From positions 558,001 to 622,000 of the forward strand of contig NZ_CP021874.1 in the NCBI RefSeq assembly GCF_002197645.1: a stretch of DNA of 64,000 nt, given 5' to 3'. Origin of the DNA: Enterococcus wangshanyuanii (GTDB lineage Bacteria; Bacillota; Bacilli; Lactobacillales; Enterococcaceae). The notes under the pieces are model-generated. The model saw only the letters and a list, made by a program, of their open reading frames with translations. It was not told the DNA's origin and ran no database searches. The position numbers and the translations under genes were made by a program. Positions 1 through 8,600 of this stretch are shown piece by piece (the stretch's first letter is position 1; each line of letters begins with the position of its first letter).

Positions 1-319
1 CACGGTGGAAAGTAACGTTATCATAATAGCCGTCTTTTGCATGGGTCATAAAGTTTTCAACTGTTTTTGGTGCTTGTTTTGGGAAGAGCTTGATTTCAAT
101 TGAGCCTTCTGTCGTAACCATCTCAACTAAATCCTCATCTTCAGCAACTTTATCTGATAATTGAGGTAACTCTAAAGCATTTAAATCAACCGATTCAGAT
201 GTTTTTGTTTCTGAGCTTGAAGATGAATCTGTTTTGTTTTCAGTTTTAGATCCGCACGCTGCAAATACTACTAGTGCTCCTAGAAGAGCTGCAGCAGTGA
301 TGAATTTTTTTGTTTTCAT
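1..319 (-). CDS. Peptidyl-prolyl cis-trans isomerase lipoprotein, cyclophilin type (partial, runs off left edge)
   Basis: The reverse strand encodes a signal peptide starting [20 protein letters not shown] followed by a lipobox-like Ala-Ala-Cys at residue 22. A Ser/Thr/Glu-rich linker follows, then the start of a cyclophilin domain ([20 protein letters not shown], then a segment ending TFHR). Cyclophilins isomerise X-Pro bonds; the exported lipoproteins act on secreted proteins at the outer membrane face. The ATG at 319 has an AAGGAAG ribosome site upstream. The -3 residue of the lipobox is Phe rather than the usual Leu/Val/Ile. Only the first 106 codons lie in the window. It is divergent from the next gene. 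Confidence 0.88.
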   Translation of the reverse strand, partial: MKTKKFITAAALLGALVVFAACGSKTENKTDSSSSSETKTSESVDLNALELPQLSDKVAEDEDLVEMVTTEGSIEIKLFPKQAPKTVENFMTHAKDGYYDNVTFHR

Positions 320-496
320 AAGGGTAAGTCTTCCTTTCAAAAATAGTTTACATTTCATGATAACAAATGATCAGTATAACTGCTAGTCAAAATAGATTTT
401 TTTTAAAATTTAGGAAAGGTGTAGACCACTTTTCTTCATTCTGCTATAATGAAAATGGATACATTATAATCAATAAAACTCTTAGGGGGCAGCACA

Positions 497-1591
497 ATGG
501 GAAAATTAGGTATTTCGATTTATCCAGAACGTTCAACTTTCGAAAAGGACAAAGCATATTTAGACTTAGCGCATAAATATGGATTTAAACGTGTATTTAC
601 CAGCTTGCTTCAAATTACAGAAAATAAAGAAAAAGTATTAGCAGAATTTAAAAAAGTCGTCGACTACGCAAATAGCCTTGACATGGAAGTGATGGTAGAT
701 ATCAACCCAGCTCTATTTGAACAATTAGAGATTTCTTATGATGATTTATCATTTTTCAATGAAATGGGCGCTTACGGCGTACGTTTGGATATTGGTTTTA
801 CAGGAGCCGAAGAAGCAAAAATGACCCGTAACCCTTATGGAATCAAAATAGAAATCAATATGAGTACAGGCACAAGCTATGTAGATAATATCATGAGCTA
901 TTCACCGAATACGGAGAATTTACTAGGTTCGCATAATTTTTATCCGCATCGTTATTCAGGTTTAGGTTATGATCATTTTGTCTTTTGTTCTGAGAAATTT
1001 AGAAAATACAATTTGAATACAATGGCGTTTGTCAATTCACATGACGCAACGTTTGGTCCTTGGCCGACACAAGATGGCTTATGTTCATTAGAAGATCACC
1101 GTGATCTTGAAATTGCTACGCAAGTGAAACATCTTGTACTTACAGGCTTGATCGATGATATTTTAGTAGGAAACGCTTATGCTTCAGAAGCTGAATTAAA
1201 GGCAATGGCAGAGGCTTTCAATGCCGAATATCCATCTGTAAAAGTCGATGTGGCAGATGATATTTCAGAGGATGAAAGAGAAGTTTTATTTACTAGCTTG
1301 CATAGCTACCGCGGTGATCGTTCAGAATACATTTTACGTTCTACAATGACCCGCATTCATTTTAAAGATCGTGAATTTCCAGCACATAACACGATCGATA
1401 TGACTAAAGGTGATGTTTTGATCGATAATGTTGGCTATGGTCAATACAAAGGCGAAACGCAAATTGCTTTGAAGCCAATGAAAAATGATGGACGTGTCAA
1501 TGTGGTTGGGCGTATTTCTGATGACGAACTATTCTTATTAGATTTCCTGAAACCATGGTCCAGTTTTAAATTGATCGAAAACAAAAAATAA
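497..1591 (+). CDS. mupG: DUF871/MupG-type 6-phospho-N-acetylmuramidase
   Basis: The 364-residue protein begins MGKLGISIYPERSTFEKDKA and has the features of the DUF871 family: an N-terminal TIM-barrel-like part with a NMSTGTSYVD segment and the HNFYPHRYSGLGYDHF block, and a small C-terminal barrel-like part. The characterised member, S. aureus MupG, is a cytoplasmic enzyme that splits imported MurNAc-6-phosphate-GlcNAc during cell wall recycling. No murQ or murP transporter gene is adjacent, so its partners must lie elsewhere. An AGGGGG ribosome site precedes the ATG, and an extended -10 (TATAAT, 445-450) lies upstream. The family call is firm; the exact substrate is inferred. Confidence 0.85.
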   Translation: MGKLGISIYPERSTFEKDKAYLDLAHKYGFKRVFTSLLQITENKEKVLAEFKKVVDYANSLDMEVMVDINPALFEQLEISYDDLSFFNEMGAYGVRLDIGFTGAEEAKMTRNPYGIKIEINMSTGTSYVDNIMSYSPNTENLLGSHNFYPHRYSGLGYDHFVFCSEKFRKYNLNTMAFVNSHDATFGPWPTQDGLCSLEDHRDLEIATQVKHLVLTGLIDDILVGNAYASEAELKAMAEAFNAEYPSVKVDVADDISEDEREVLFTSLHSYRGDRSEYILRSTMTRIHFKDREFPAHNTIDMTKGDVLIDNVGYGQYKGETQIALKPMKNDGRVNVVGRISDDELFLLDFLKPWSSFKLIENKK

Positions 1592-1733
1592 TTGAAAAAA
1601 ATGAAATGGGGACAGAAGAGTTAGTCTTATTTTCTTGGCTTTCAAGTCTTGGTGCTTCAGCAGTTATAATTTTGTTAGCTATGCTCGAAGTGGGGGATTT
1701 ACTTCTATTTTCACTGTTTATTCGTTTTTAAAA

Positions 1734-1777
1734 GGACTGGGGCATAACTTATAGAGTTATATCTCAGTCCTATTTTT
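1734..1777 (+). terminator. Rho-independent terminator after the mupG-like gene
   Basis: A 16-bp hairpin has arms 1734-1749 and 1755-1770 with one C/A mismatch and several G-U pairs, followed by TATTTTTA. It belongs to a hairpin family that recurs in this window (see findings). Confidence 0.75.
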
Positions 1778-1838
1778 ATGTTTGCTCTGCGTAAATAGCT
1801 GTCCCTTTTGGTATAATAGGTAAAATGAGGTGATAGTA

Positions 1839-2468
1839 TTGGAGAAGGAATTAAGTATTTTATTGTCAAAACTTCAAGGAATCGCACAGACTGGTAAACA
1901 GTTTGGCAAAGATATTTTTGATCAAGAACGATACGAGGAGCTCTCGATCGTTGCTAAAGAATTAACTCACTTACTGTATCCAGAGTTACCTGAACGAGAG
2001 CTTATGATTTTTTTCGATGAAGATGAAGGCTACGCGACGCCTAAAGTAGATATTCGAGCAGTTGTTTTCAATCAAGAAGGTAAATTACTATTGGTTAAAG
2101 AAAAAAGCGATGATTCTTGGGCTTTACCGGGTGGTTGGGCTGATATCGGGTATTCTCCAAAAGAAGTTGCGGAAAAAGAAGTTATGGAAGAAACAGGACT
2201 AAAAGTCAAGGCCGAACGACTAGTAGCAGTTTTAGATAAAGCCAAACATGCATACCCATCATCATTGACCTACGTGTATAAATTTTTTATACGATGTCAG
2301 CCGATTGGCCAAAAAATCAAGCCTGGGATTGAAACAAGTGAAGTCGGTTATTTTACACTTGAAGAAATTTACGCACTGAAACTTTCTAAAGCGCGAGCGA
2401 TCAAACAAAATTATGAGATGCTTTTTCATGATTACCAGCATGAAAAAAATGAAATGATCTGTGATTAA
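1839..2468 (+). CDS. Nudix hydrolase with N-terminal Nudix_N-type domain
   Basis: The protein has about 209 residues. Its N-terminal helical part (roughly 1-65) is typical of YjhB-like Nudix hydrolases, followed by a Nudix fold. The Nudix box reads GGWADIGYSP, then EKEVMEETGL. The catalytic REUxEE core is present as KEVMEE, but the first box Glu is Tyr, as is usual in the GGW(A/C)D(V/I)G subgroup. It should hydrolyse a nucleoside diphosphate linked to another moiety, possibly ADP-ribose; the substrate cannot be read from sequence. I chose TTG 1839 because GAGGTG (1827-1832) is the ribosome site, which would overlap the upstream GTG at 1830. An extended -10 TGGTATAAT lies upstream. Confidence 0.85.
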   Translation: MEKELSILLSKLQGIAQTGKQFGKDIFDQERYEELSIVAKELTHLLYPELPERELMIFFDEDEGYATPKVDIRAVVFNQEGKLLLVKEKSDDSWALPGGWADIGYSPKEVAEKEVMEETGLKVKAERLVAVLDKAKHAYPSSLTYVYKFFIRCQPIGQKIKPGIETSEVGYFTLEEIYALKLSKARAIKQNYEMLFHDYQHEKNEMICD

Positions 2469-2587
2469 GATTGCGAAAATGAGGATAAAACTTTATACTG
2501 TTTAAGGATTAAAAAAAGATCGCAATTTGTATAGGGAAACGAGAAATCTAAATAATAATGCTTTATCGTGAAGTAAGGAGTCATTAA

Positions 2588-3520
2588 ATGAAAAAAATAG
2601 GAAAGATATTGGTTGCCGTTTTTGTGATCATCGCGATCATCTTGATCGGCGCAGGGATGTACTTTTATAATTACGCAGTTGTTCCATCTGAAAAAGACTT
2701 TTTAGCGGGAGATACTCCCGGCACTGACATAGAGGCAAAAAGTCCAGAAGAAAAATGGTTTAAGGATGATCAGAACCGTTCTTATTGGTCACAGCAATCG
2801 GAAGATGGATTAAAGCTCCAAGCCATCTATTTACCAGCTGATGAAAAAACAGATAAAAATGTTATTATGGCGCATGGTTATATGGGAACGGCGGAAACAA
2901 TGGCTAAGTTTGCAAAAATGTATCATGATTGGGGATATAATGTGTTAGTTCCTGATGCTCGCGGACATGGTGAAAGCGAAGGAGAATATATCGGTTTTGG
3001 CTGGCCGGAACGTAAAGATTATCTTCAATGGATCGATCAAATGATCGATAAAAATGGAGAAAATGCACAAATCACACTATATGGAATTAGTATGGGCGGA
3101 GCGACCGTTATGATGACAAGTGGTGAAAAACTGCCAAAAAATGTTAAGGCGATCGTAGAAGATTGTGGTTATTCTTCAGTAAACGGAGAATTGACGTATC
3201 AATTAAAAGATATGTTTAATTTGCCATCCTTTCCTCTGATTCCAGTGACAAGCACGATCACTAAAATACGTGCGGGCTATTTCTTTGGTGAAGCAAGTTC
3301 AGTCGCGCAATTGAAGAAAAATAAAACCCCGATATTATTTATTCATGGTGATGCTGATACATTTGTACCATTTGAAATGTTGGATGAGGTGTATAATGCA
3401 ACTGATGCACCGAAAGAGAAATATGTTGTTCAAGGCGCTGAACATGCAAAAGCCTTTTCTATTGATCCAAAAGCATATAAAGAAGAGGTCAATAAATTTT
3501 TAACGCAATACGTAGATTAA
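2588..3520 (+). CDS. Membrane-anchored alpha/beta hydrolase
   Basis: This 310-residue protein has one N-terminal membrane segment (about 6-28) and an extracellular alpha/beta hydrolase domain. The oxyanion-loop motif is AHGYMG, the nucleophile elbow is GISMGG, the likely acid is in HGDADTFVP and the catalytic His is in GAEHAKAF. The ARGHGESEG motif is typical of YqkD/BAAT-like hydrolases of Firmicutes, which are thought to be esterases or peptidases of unknown substrate. The ribosome site is TAAGGAG upstream of the ATG. It is a single gene bounded by its own terminator. The catalytic triad is assigned by eye. Confidence 0.85.
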   Translation: MKKIGKILVAVFVIIAIILIGAGMYFYNYAVVPSEKDFLAGDTPGTDIEAKSPEEKWFKDDQNRSYWSQQSEDGLKLQAIYLPADEKTDKNVIMAHGYMGTAETMAKFAKMYHDWGYNVLVPDARGHGESEGEYIGFGWPERKDYLQWIDQMIDKNGENAQITLYGISMGGATVMMTSGEKLPKNVKAIVEDCGYSSVNGELTYQLKDMFNLPSFPLIPVTSTITKIRAGYFFGEASSVAQLKKNKTPILFIHGDADTFVPFEMLDEVYNATDAPKEKYVVQGAEHAKAFSIDPKAYKEEVNKFLTQYVD

Positions 3521-3537
3521 AAAAACTCAATTCCTAA

Positions 3538-3583
3538 GTGGCTGAGATATGACTTTGATTAGTTGTATTTCAGTCACTTTTAA
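3538..3583 (+). terminator. Rho-independent terminator after the alpha/beta hydrolase
   Basis: The arms 3538-3554 and 3561-3577 form 17 continuous pairs, four of them G-U with G on the 5' side, followed by a short T-run. Same hairpin family as 1734 and 54074. Confidence 0.7.
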
Positions 3584-3678
3584 AATGGTGGTGAGAACTG
3601 TTTGTGTTTTTTTCGTGTGAAGACTAGTCAGAGGTCAGCATTCTTTGATATGATAATAAAAAGAAATGAGGTAAAATA

Positions 3679-4569
3679 ATGGAAGAACAAATAACCGATT
3701 ATTTACACTACTTACAAATCGAACGCGGACTATCTCTTAACACAAGAAAAAGCTACGAACGCGACTTACATAAATACAATGCCTTTTTGACAGAACAGCA
3801 AATAGACTCTTGGCAATCGGTGGACCGATACATAATTATGGAATATTTACAATCGTTGAATAATGACAATAACTCTTCTGCAACGATCATCCGGATGATT
3901 TCGACTTTAAGAGGGTTTCATCAATTTTTGAGGCAAGAACGCCTGACGGATCACGATCCAATGCAGCATATCGATTCACCGAAAAAAGCGCAAAAACTAC
4001 CTAGTACACTGTCTGTAGAAGAAGTAACAACATTGATCGAAACACCAGATACGACAAAACCACTGGGCATAAGAAATCGGACGATTTTAGAAGTGATGTA
4101 TGCTACAGGTTTGCGTGTGAGTGAACTTGTAGATTTAAAAATTGGCGATCTTCATTTATCGATCGGTTTATTACAAACGATCGGTAAAGGAGACAAAGAA
4201 CGTATCATCCCTTTAGGAGATTATGCAATTCAATGGATCGAGAAATATATGGAAGAAGCCCGGCCTGTGCTCATCAAAAAAAATCCTAATGAAACACATT
4301 TATTTGTCAATCATCATGGAAAACCACTATCTCGTCAAGGGGTTTGGAAAAATTTAAAACAAATCGTTCAAGAAGCTGGGATCAGTAAAAACATCACGCC
4401 GCATACATTAAGACATAGTTTTGCTACCCATTTGTTAGAAAACGGTGCAGATTTGCGTATTGTCCAAGAATTGCTAGGTCATGCAGATATTTCAACTACT
4501 CAAATTTATACTCATATTACAAAACAACGAATGGCGGATGTCTATAAACAGCATTTCCCAAGAGCTTGA
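3679..4569 (+). CDS. xerD: Site-specific tyrosine recombinase XerD
   Basis: This 296-residue protein is the usual length for XerD, which with XerC resolves chromosome dimers at dif. It has an N-terminal SAM-like DNA-binding domain (about 1-85) and a C-terminal catalytic domain. The catalytic set is visible: Arg in ATGLRVSEL, Lys in GKGDKER, His-x-x-Arg in TPHTLRHSF, His in LLGHADIS and the nucleophile Tyr in QIYTHIT. The start follows GAGGTAAAATA. It heads the conserved order xerD-ribT-scpA-scpB-rluB. There are no adjacent inverted repeats or cargo, so it is the housekeeping enzyme and not an integrase. Confidence 0.95.
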   Translation: MEEQITDYLHYLQIERGLSLNTRKSYERDLHKYNAFLTEQQIDSWQSVDRYIIMEYLQSLNNDNNSSATIIRMISTLRGFHQFLRQERLTDHDPMQHIDSPKKAQKLPSTLSVEEVTTLIETPDTTKPLGIRNRTILEVMYATGLRVSELVDLKIGDLHLSIGLLQTIGKGDKERIIPLGDYAIQWIEKYMEEARPVLIKKNPNETHLFVNHHGKPLSRQGVWKNLKQIVQEAGISKNITPHTLRHSFATHLLENGADLRIVQELLGHADISTTQIYTHITKQRMADVYKQHFPRA

Positions 4570-4603
4570 TCAAAGCAGGTATTCTACAGAAGAAGGTGAG
4601 ACC

Positions 4604-4966
4604 ATGTTAACGAACTACCGAAAAGAACAGCGGAAAATAGCGATGGGCTTGTTGAGCTTTCACCAAAAGCTGACAGAATATCATTCGTTGTTGAAAGAAA
4701 TCGACATGTATGAAAATGACGAAAACCTTTATTTGCTCCTTTGGACACCAGAAGGGGATCAGAATATCCAGGGAATCATAGGGATCGAGTTAGAAGATTC
4801 TGCTGGAATAATCGTTCACGATATTTCGATCACACCTTCTTTCCGTGGTGAAAAGCTTGGATTTGAGCTTTTGGATGAAGTTCTAGAGCTATATCCAGGG
4901 CTGAAATTATACGGCACTGTTGCTACATCTGCTTATTTATCTAAATGGAAAGAACACAACGAATAA
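4604..4966 (+). CDS. ribT: RibT-like GNAT-fold protein
   Basis: The protein has about 120 residues, starting MLTNYRKEQRKIAMGLLSFH, and resembles B. subtilis RibT, a GNAT-type putative acetyltransferase encoded in the rib operon there. The GNAT acetyl-CoA region corresponds to VHDISITPSFRGEKLGFELL. In Lactobacillales it commonly sits between xerD and scpA, as here. The open frame extends further upstream into xerD, but AGAAGGTGAG just before ATG 4604 decides this start. No biochemical function is firmly known. An FMN riboswitch and the riboflavin transporter lie 2.7 kb downstream, so a riboflavin link is suggestive only. Confidence 0.78.
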   Translation: MLTNYRKEQRKIAMGLLSFHQKLTEYHSLLKEIDMYENDENLYLLLWTPEGDQNIQGIIGIELEDSAGIIVHDISITPSFRGEKLGFELLDEVLELYPGLKLYGTVATSAYLSKWKEHNE

Positions 4967-5004
4967 ATTTTATGGTAAACTAGAGAGTCGAAAAAGAAAG
5001 TTGG

Positions 5005-5790
5005 ATGATCTTGCAGGAAATGAATGTAAAGTTAGATGTATTTGAAGGACCGCTCGATCTTCTTTTACATTTAATCAAGAAACTTGAAATTGATATTTAC
5101 GATATCCCAATTGCTGCTGTAACAGAGCAGTATATGAATTATATTCACACAATGAAAACCTTGGAACTGGAAGTAGCTGGTGAATATATCGTTATGGCGG
5201 CAACTTTGATGGCTATCAAAAGTAAAATGTTGCTGCCAAAACAAGAGCTGGAAGTTACAGATGATGATGAACTTCTAACAGGTGAAGATCCGCGGGATGC
5301 GCTCGTGGCTCAATTATTAGAATATCGTAAATTCAAATATGCAGCTGGGCTTTTGCATGAAAAAGAGTCTGAAAGAAGTCTTTATTATACGAAAGAACCA
5401 ATGGATGTCGACGAATATAAGGAAGACAACCCTTTGCTGGAGCCAAATCAATTAAATACGATCGATTTATTTTTGGCTTTTCATGCAATGCTTGAAAAGA
5501 AAAAAAATCGGCAGCCTGTAGAAACTACTGTGGCCGGCGATGACGTGTCGATCGAGGAAAAAATAACTGCGATCTCGCAAAGAATGGCTCAAATCGACCG
5601 CCAAACACCGGTCAATTTTGAAGATTTTTTTACATCACATTCAAAACAGGAAATCGTCACAACCTTCATGGCGCTACTGGAATTGATGAAAAAGGGATCG
5701 ATACATGTAGAGCAGGAAGAAAATTACAGTACAATTTTGCTGTACAATACAGCAAATGAGATCGAATCAAGTACGGAGGAAACAGCGTGA
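5005..5790 (+). CDS. scpA: Segregation and condensation protein A
   Basis: The 261-residue kleisin subunit of the SMC-ScpAB condensin begins MILQEMNVKLDVFEGPLDLL; the VFEGPLDLLLHLI block is the ScpA signature that binds SMC. The C-terminal winged helix ends near residue 250. It acts on the nucleoid in chromosome compaction and segregation. It overlaps scpB by 4 bp, implying translational coupling. Both ATG 5005 and ATG 5020 have weak ribosome sites, so the start could be five codons downstream. Confidence 0.95.
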   Translation: MILQEMNVKLDVFEGPLDLLLHLIKKLEIDIYDIPIAAVTEQYMNYIHTMKTLELEVAGEYIVMAATLMAIKSKMLLPKQELEVTDDDELLTGEDPRDALVAQLLEYRKFKYAAGLLHEKESERSLYYTKEPMDVDEYKEDNPLLEPNQLNTIDLFLAFHAMLEKKKNRQPVETTVAGDDVSIEEKITAISQRMAQIDRQTPVNFEDFFTSHSKQEIVTTFMALLELMKKGSIHVEQEENYSTILLYNTANEIESSTEETA

Positions 5791-6401
5791 CCACAATTAG
5801 TCAAATCGAAGCAATTCTATTCGTTGTTGGTGAGGAAGGAATTGGCTTGGAAGAATTATCCTATTTATTAGAACTTTCTACAGCGAAAACCTATGAATCA
5901 CTAACAGCTTTAAAAGAACGCTATGAAACAGATGATCAGTCTGCATTGAATATATTAGAAGTTGGAAATCATTTTGTCTTATCGACTAAAAAATCCTTTG
6001 CACCACTATTGAAAAAATATGCGCAATCACCGATTTCAAATGCTTTGTCACAAGCCGCATTAGAAACATTGTCGATCGTGGCCTATAAACAACCAATTTC
6101 AAGAGTAGAGGTGGATGAAATCCGAGGTGTGCAGTCAGCAGGTTCAATGCAAAAATTAGTTGCACGTCAATTAATAGAAGAAAAAGGGCGAGTAGACGGT
6201 CCGGGACGCGCAATTTTGTATGGTACAACTGCCTATTTTATGGATTATTTTGGTTTAAAATCATTAGAAGAGTTGCCGGATATTCAGCAAATGGAAGAAG
6301 AAATCGCTGAAGAATTGCCATTAGACCTCTTTTTTGACCGCTATAAAGAATTGAACGAAGAAGAACAAACGGAGATCAACGAATCGGAGGAAGAAAACTA
6401 A
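5787..6401 (+). CDS. scpB: Segregation and condensation protein B
   Basis: This 204-residue partner of ScpA has tandem winged-helix domains. The characteristic blocks are IEAILFVVGEEGIGLEEL at the N-terminus and LETLSIVAYKQPISRVEVDE in the second domain. The GTG start overlaps the scpA stop (GTGA) and is preceded by GGAGG. The C-terminal tail (about 170-204) is very acidic. It is followed directly by rluB with no intergenic base, so scpA-scpB-rluB should form one transcript. Confidence 0.95.
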   Translation: MTTISQIEAILFVVGEEGIGLEELSYLLELSTAKTYESLTALKERYETDDQSALNILEVGNHFVLSTKKSFAPLLKKYAQSPISNALSQAALETLSIVAYKQPISRVEVDEIRGVQSAGSMQKLVARQLIEEKGRVDGPGRAILYGTTAYFMDYFGLKSLEELPDIQQMEEEIAEELPLDLFFDRYKELNEEEQTEINESEEEN

Positions 6402-7118
6402 ATGGAGAGACTTCAAAAAGTAATCGCTCATGCTGGTATCGCATCACGCAGAAAAGCAGAAGAATATATTGTGAAGGGGCGGGTCAAAGTAAATGGAAAA
6501 GTCATTCGTGAACTTGGCACGCAAGTAGGGAAAAGTGATCTAGTGGAGGTCGATGACGTACCGATCTATAAAGAAGAGTACGGATATTACTTGTTTTATA
6601 AACCTAAAGGAGTCATCTCGGCTGTATCAGATAATAAAGGGAGAAAAGTGGTTACTGACTATTTCACTCATATCAAAGAACGTATTTATCCCGTTGGACG
6701 ATTGGATTACGATACATCAGGATTGCTGCTACTGACAAATGACGGTGAATTTTCACAGCGTTTGACACATCCGAGTCATGAGGTAGATAAAGTGTATGTA
6801 GCAAAAGTTAAGGGTTTAGCTAAAAAACATGATTTTCTTCCCTTGACAAAAGGAATCAAAATCGACGGCTATAAAACGGCGCCAGCGGCTTTTCAAATCA
6901 TTTCTGTTGATTTGAAGACAAATACAAGTATTGTAGAACTGACGATTCACGAAGGACGCAACCATCAAGTAAAAAACATGCTTCAGTCAGTTGGTTATCC
7001 AGTTCAAAAACTTAAAAGAGAAAAATATGGAGATTTAACCTTAAAAGGACTTCGTCCCGGTGAATACCGTTCTTTAAATAAAAAAGAAATCAGTGTGTTG
7101 ATGAACCAGTCAAAATAA
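6402..7118 (+). CDS. rluB: 23S rRNA pseudouridine synthase B
   Basis: This 238-residue enzyme has an N-terminal S4 RNA-binding domain (ERLQKVIAHAGIASRRKAEE) and an RsuA/RluB catalytic domain. The catalytic Asp is in VGRLDYDTSGLLLLTNDG. Typical substrate motifs YKPKGV and HEGRNHQVKNML are present. It isomerises a uridine near the peptidyl transferase centre of 23S rRNA. The start is set by CGGAGG, located inside the scpB end. Its closest relatives include RluB and RsuA; the scpB context favours RluB. Confidence 0.93.
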   Translation: MERLQKVIAHAGIASRRKAEEYIVKGRVKVNGKVIRELGTQVGKSDLVEVDDVPIYKEEYGYYLFYKPKGVISAVSDNKGRKVVTDYFTHIKERIYPVGRLDYDTSGLLLLTNDGEFSQRLTHPSHEVDKVYVAKVKGLAKKHDFLPLTKGIKIDGYKTAPAAFQIISVDLKTNTSIVELTIHEGRNHQVKNMLQSVGYPVQKLKREKYGDLTLKGLRPGEYRSLNKKEISVLMNQSK

Positions 7119-7126
7119 AAGGGAAG

Positions 7127-7168
7127 AGAGCGAAACAAAACTGATTTTTAGTTTTTGTCTTGCTCTTT
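7127..7168 (+). terminator. Terminator of the xerD-rluB block
   Basis: The arms 7127-7142 and 7150-7166 pair along almost their whole length with one mismatch and one bulged T. The U-tract is weak, so termination efficiency is uncertain. Confidence 0.6.
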
Positions 7169-7243
7169 ACATCCAAATCGACACTTTTTTCTCAGCCTTT
7201 TTTCTATAAATAAAATTATTATGTGACAATCTGAACATAAAGA

Positions 7244-7271
7244 TTGATTTTTCTCGAAAAGGTTGTATACT
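7244..7271 (+). promoter_or_regulatory. Predicted promoter of the ribU riboswitch transcript
   Basis: TTGATT (7244-7249) and TATACT (7266-7271) are separated by 16 bp, ending about 30 bp before the FMN riboswitch. Confidence 0.6.
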
Positions 7272-7299
7272 GTAGTTGTACTAAAAAAATTAATAAAGG

Positions 7300-7421
7300 T
7301 TCGTCTTCAGGGGCAGGGTGAAATTCCCGACCGGTGGTTATAGTCCACGACCTACTTCTTTTGAAGTAGTTGAATTGGTGAAATTCCAGTACCGACAGTA
7401 AAGTCTGGATAAAGAAGATAG
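7300..7421 (+). ncRNA. FMN riboswitch (RFN element)
   Basis: The conserved RFN landmarks are in order: TCTTCAGGGGCAGGGTGAAA, TTCCCGACCGG, a variable hairpin (CTACTTC/GAAGTAG), GGTGAAATTCCAGTACCGAC, and the closing CAGTAAAGTCTGGAT with AAAGAAGATA. The element binds FMN and turns off downstream riboflavin genes. A 10-bp hairpin (CTTATTTGAA/TTCAAATAAG, 7424-7452) and a strong terminator (7461-7494) follow, so the off state is probably premature termination before ribU. Confidence 0.95.
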
Positions 7422-7460
7422 GGCTTATTTGAATTGGCATTTTTCAAATAAGATAACTCT

Positions 7461-7494
7461 ACTCTATTTTCCCTGTTGGAAAATAGAGTTTTTT
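7461..7494 (+). terminator. Riboswitch-controlled terminator
   Basis: ACTCTATTTTCC and GGAAAATAGAGT (7461-7490) form a perfect stem followed by TTTTTT. It lies 40 bp after the FMN aptamer, the expected place for the expression platform. Confidence 0.85.
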
Positions 7495-7499
7495 GTTGT

Positions 7500-7870
7500 G
7501 AATCACTACGCTATGCTTTGATCTCATCAATTTCTAAAAGTTAAAGTACCTAAAATTAATTAGAAGTAGAGGATGTAAAGTATATGGTGAGCTAATCAAG
7601 TGACTTTACTGGTCTTGATCCTAATGATCGTGTTTCGTTTCAGTATCATCAATCTATAAGAGCTTAATTTTCAATAATTGATGAGCGATACTCGTGTAAG
7701 GGTAGGCATGATGAATAGCAGAAATATTATCGGGTCGAGGCACTTAAGCTATTTTGGTCTCGTTCTCGAAAGAGTATTAATCACTGCTCACAGCAAAATT
7801 GGAGTTTTAGTTGGAAATGTTGATTTAGAGAAGTTCGTTTGAAGATGGGTCCTTAACAGGAGGATTTCAT
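7500..7870 (+). other. Unexplained 370-bp stretch between riboswitch terminator and ribU
   Basis: I see no convincing gene here. A 44-codon frame (7708-7842) with a poor ribosome site matches nothing I know. One inverted repeat stands out: 7643-7653 against 7677-7691 (TCATCAAT/ATTGATGA plus flanking GTATC/GATAC). The stretch should be the transcribed leader of ribU when the riboswitch reads through. Confidence 0.5.
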
Positions 7871-8479
7871 ATGCGAAACAACAAGGTACAAAAAATGGTA
7901 AGTGTAGCAATGTTAGCAGCAATCGGTGTGGTTTTACAGTTCGTGGCTTTTCCAATCATGCCAGCATTCAGTTTCTTGAAAATCGATTTCAGTGATATTC
8001 CAGTCATGATCAGTATGTTCTTATTTGGACCGCTGGCAGGAATCAGTACAGCTTTTATCAGATCTGTTCTGCATTTGTTTACAACGGGAATATCGCCGCA
8101 AAATTTTGTTGGAGATGCTGCCAGCTTTTTTGCAACAACGATGTTCACCTTACCAATGTATTACTTTTTTAAACGAGGAAGCCATAAGACGGCAAATAAG
8201 GTTTTCGGTGTGATAACGGGAATTCTTGGTCTGACTATATTTATGAGTGTGGCCAACTATTTTGTGATTACGCCAATTTATTTGAAGTTGTTCGGAGTAT
8301 CCGCTGGAGAGTTTTTAGGAATGTCTTTAGCGAAATACGTAACGATCGGTATTCTTCCATTTAACCTGATCAAGGGAGCTATCGTGAGTGCTGTTTTCTT
8401 AGTTCTTCATGCAAAATTATTACCATGGCTTTCTAGAAAACAACATCAGTTAGGAAATAAAAAACCAATAATGAAATAA
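7871..8479 (+). CDS. ribU: Riboflavin ECF transporter S component
   Basis: This 202-residue membrane protein has about six hydrophobic segments, as in RibU, the substrate-binding subunit of the energy-coupling-factor riboflavin importer. The start MRNNKVQKMVSVAMLAAIGV and the block KIDFSDIPVMISMFLFGPLAG are typical of the family. It works with the shared EcfA/EcfA'/EcfT module, not encoded here. The upstream FMN riboswitch independently supports flavin transport. AGGAGG lies 9 bp before the ATG. The gene ends just before its own terminator. Confidence 0.95.
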   Translation: MRNNKVQKMVSVAMLAAIGVVLQFVAFPIMPAFSFLKIDFSDIPVMISMFLFGPLAGISTAFIRSVLHLFTTGISPQNFVGDAASFFATTMFTLPMYYFFKRGSHKTANKVFGVITGILGLTIFMSVANYFVITPIYLKLFGVSAGEFLGMSLAKYVTIGILPFNLIKGAIVSAVFLVLHAKLLPWLSRKQHQLGNKKPIMK

Positions 8480-8490
8480 TTTATAGATGA

Positions 8491-8521
8491 AAGAATCGAG
8501 CCATTTCTCGATTCTTTTTTT
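8491..8521 (+). terminator. ribU terminator
   Basis: AAGAATCGAG (8491-8500) pairs with CTCGATTCTT (8507-8516), followed by a T-run. Confidence 0.88.
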
Positions 8522-8600
8522 ATATTCAGAGCTAATTTATCTATTTCTATACTTCTTTCTGATAAAATGTAAAAGAAGAAGAAAGGGGCAAAAATCCAAA

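Noticed and set aside
1606..1731. 41-codon hydrophobic frame (MGTEELVLFSWLSSLGASAV...) between the mupG-like gene and its terminator
   Set aside because: No ribosome site and no recognisable family, although it could be a tiny membrane peptide; too weak to annotate.
3679..4569. Tyrosine recombinase as a mobile-element integrase
   Set aside because: Length, sequence and context match housekeeping XerD; no attachment sites or cargo genes.
7708..7842. 44-codon frame in the ribU leader
   Set aside because: Poorly placed ribosome site and no similarity known to me; treated as part of the unexplained leader.
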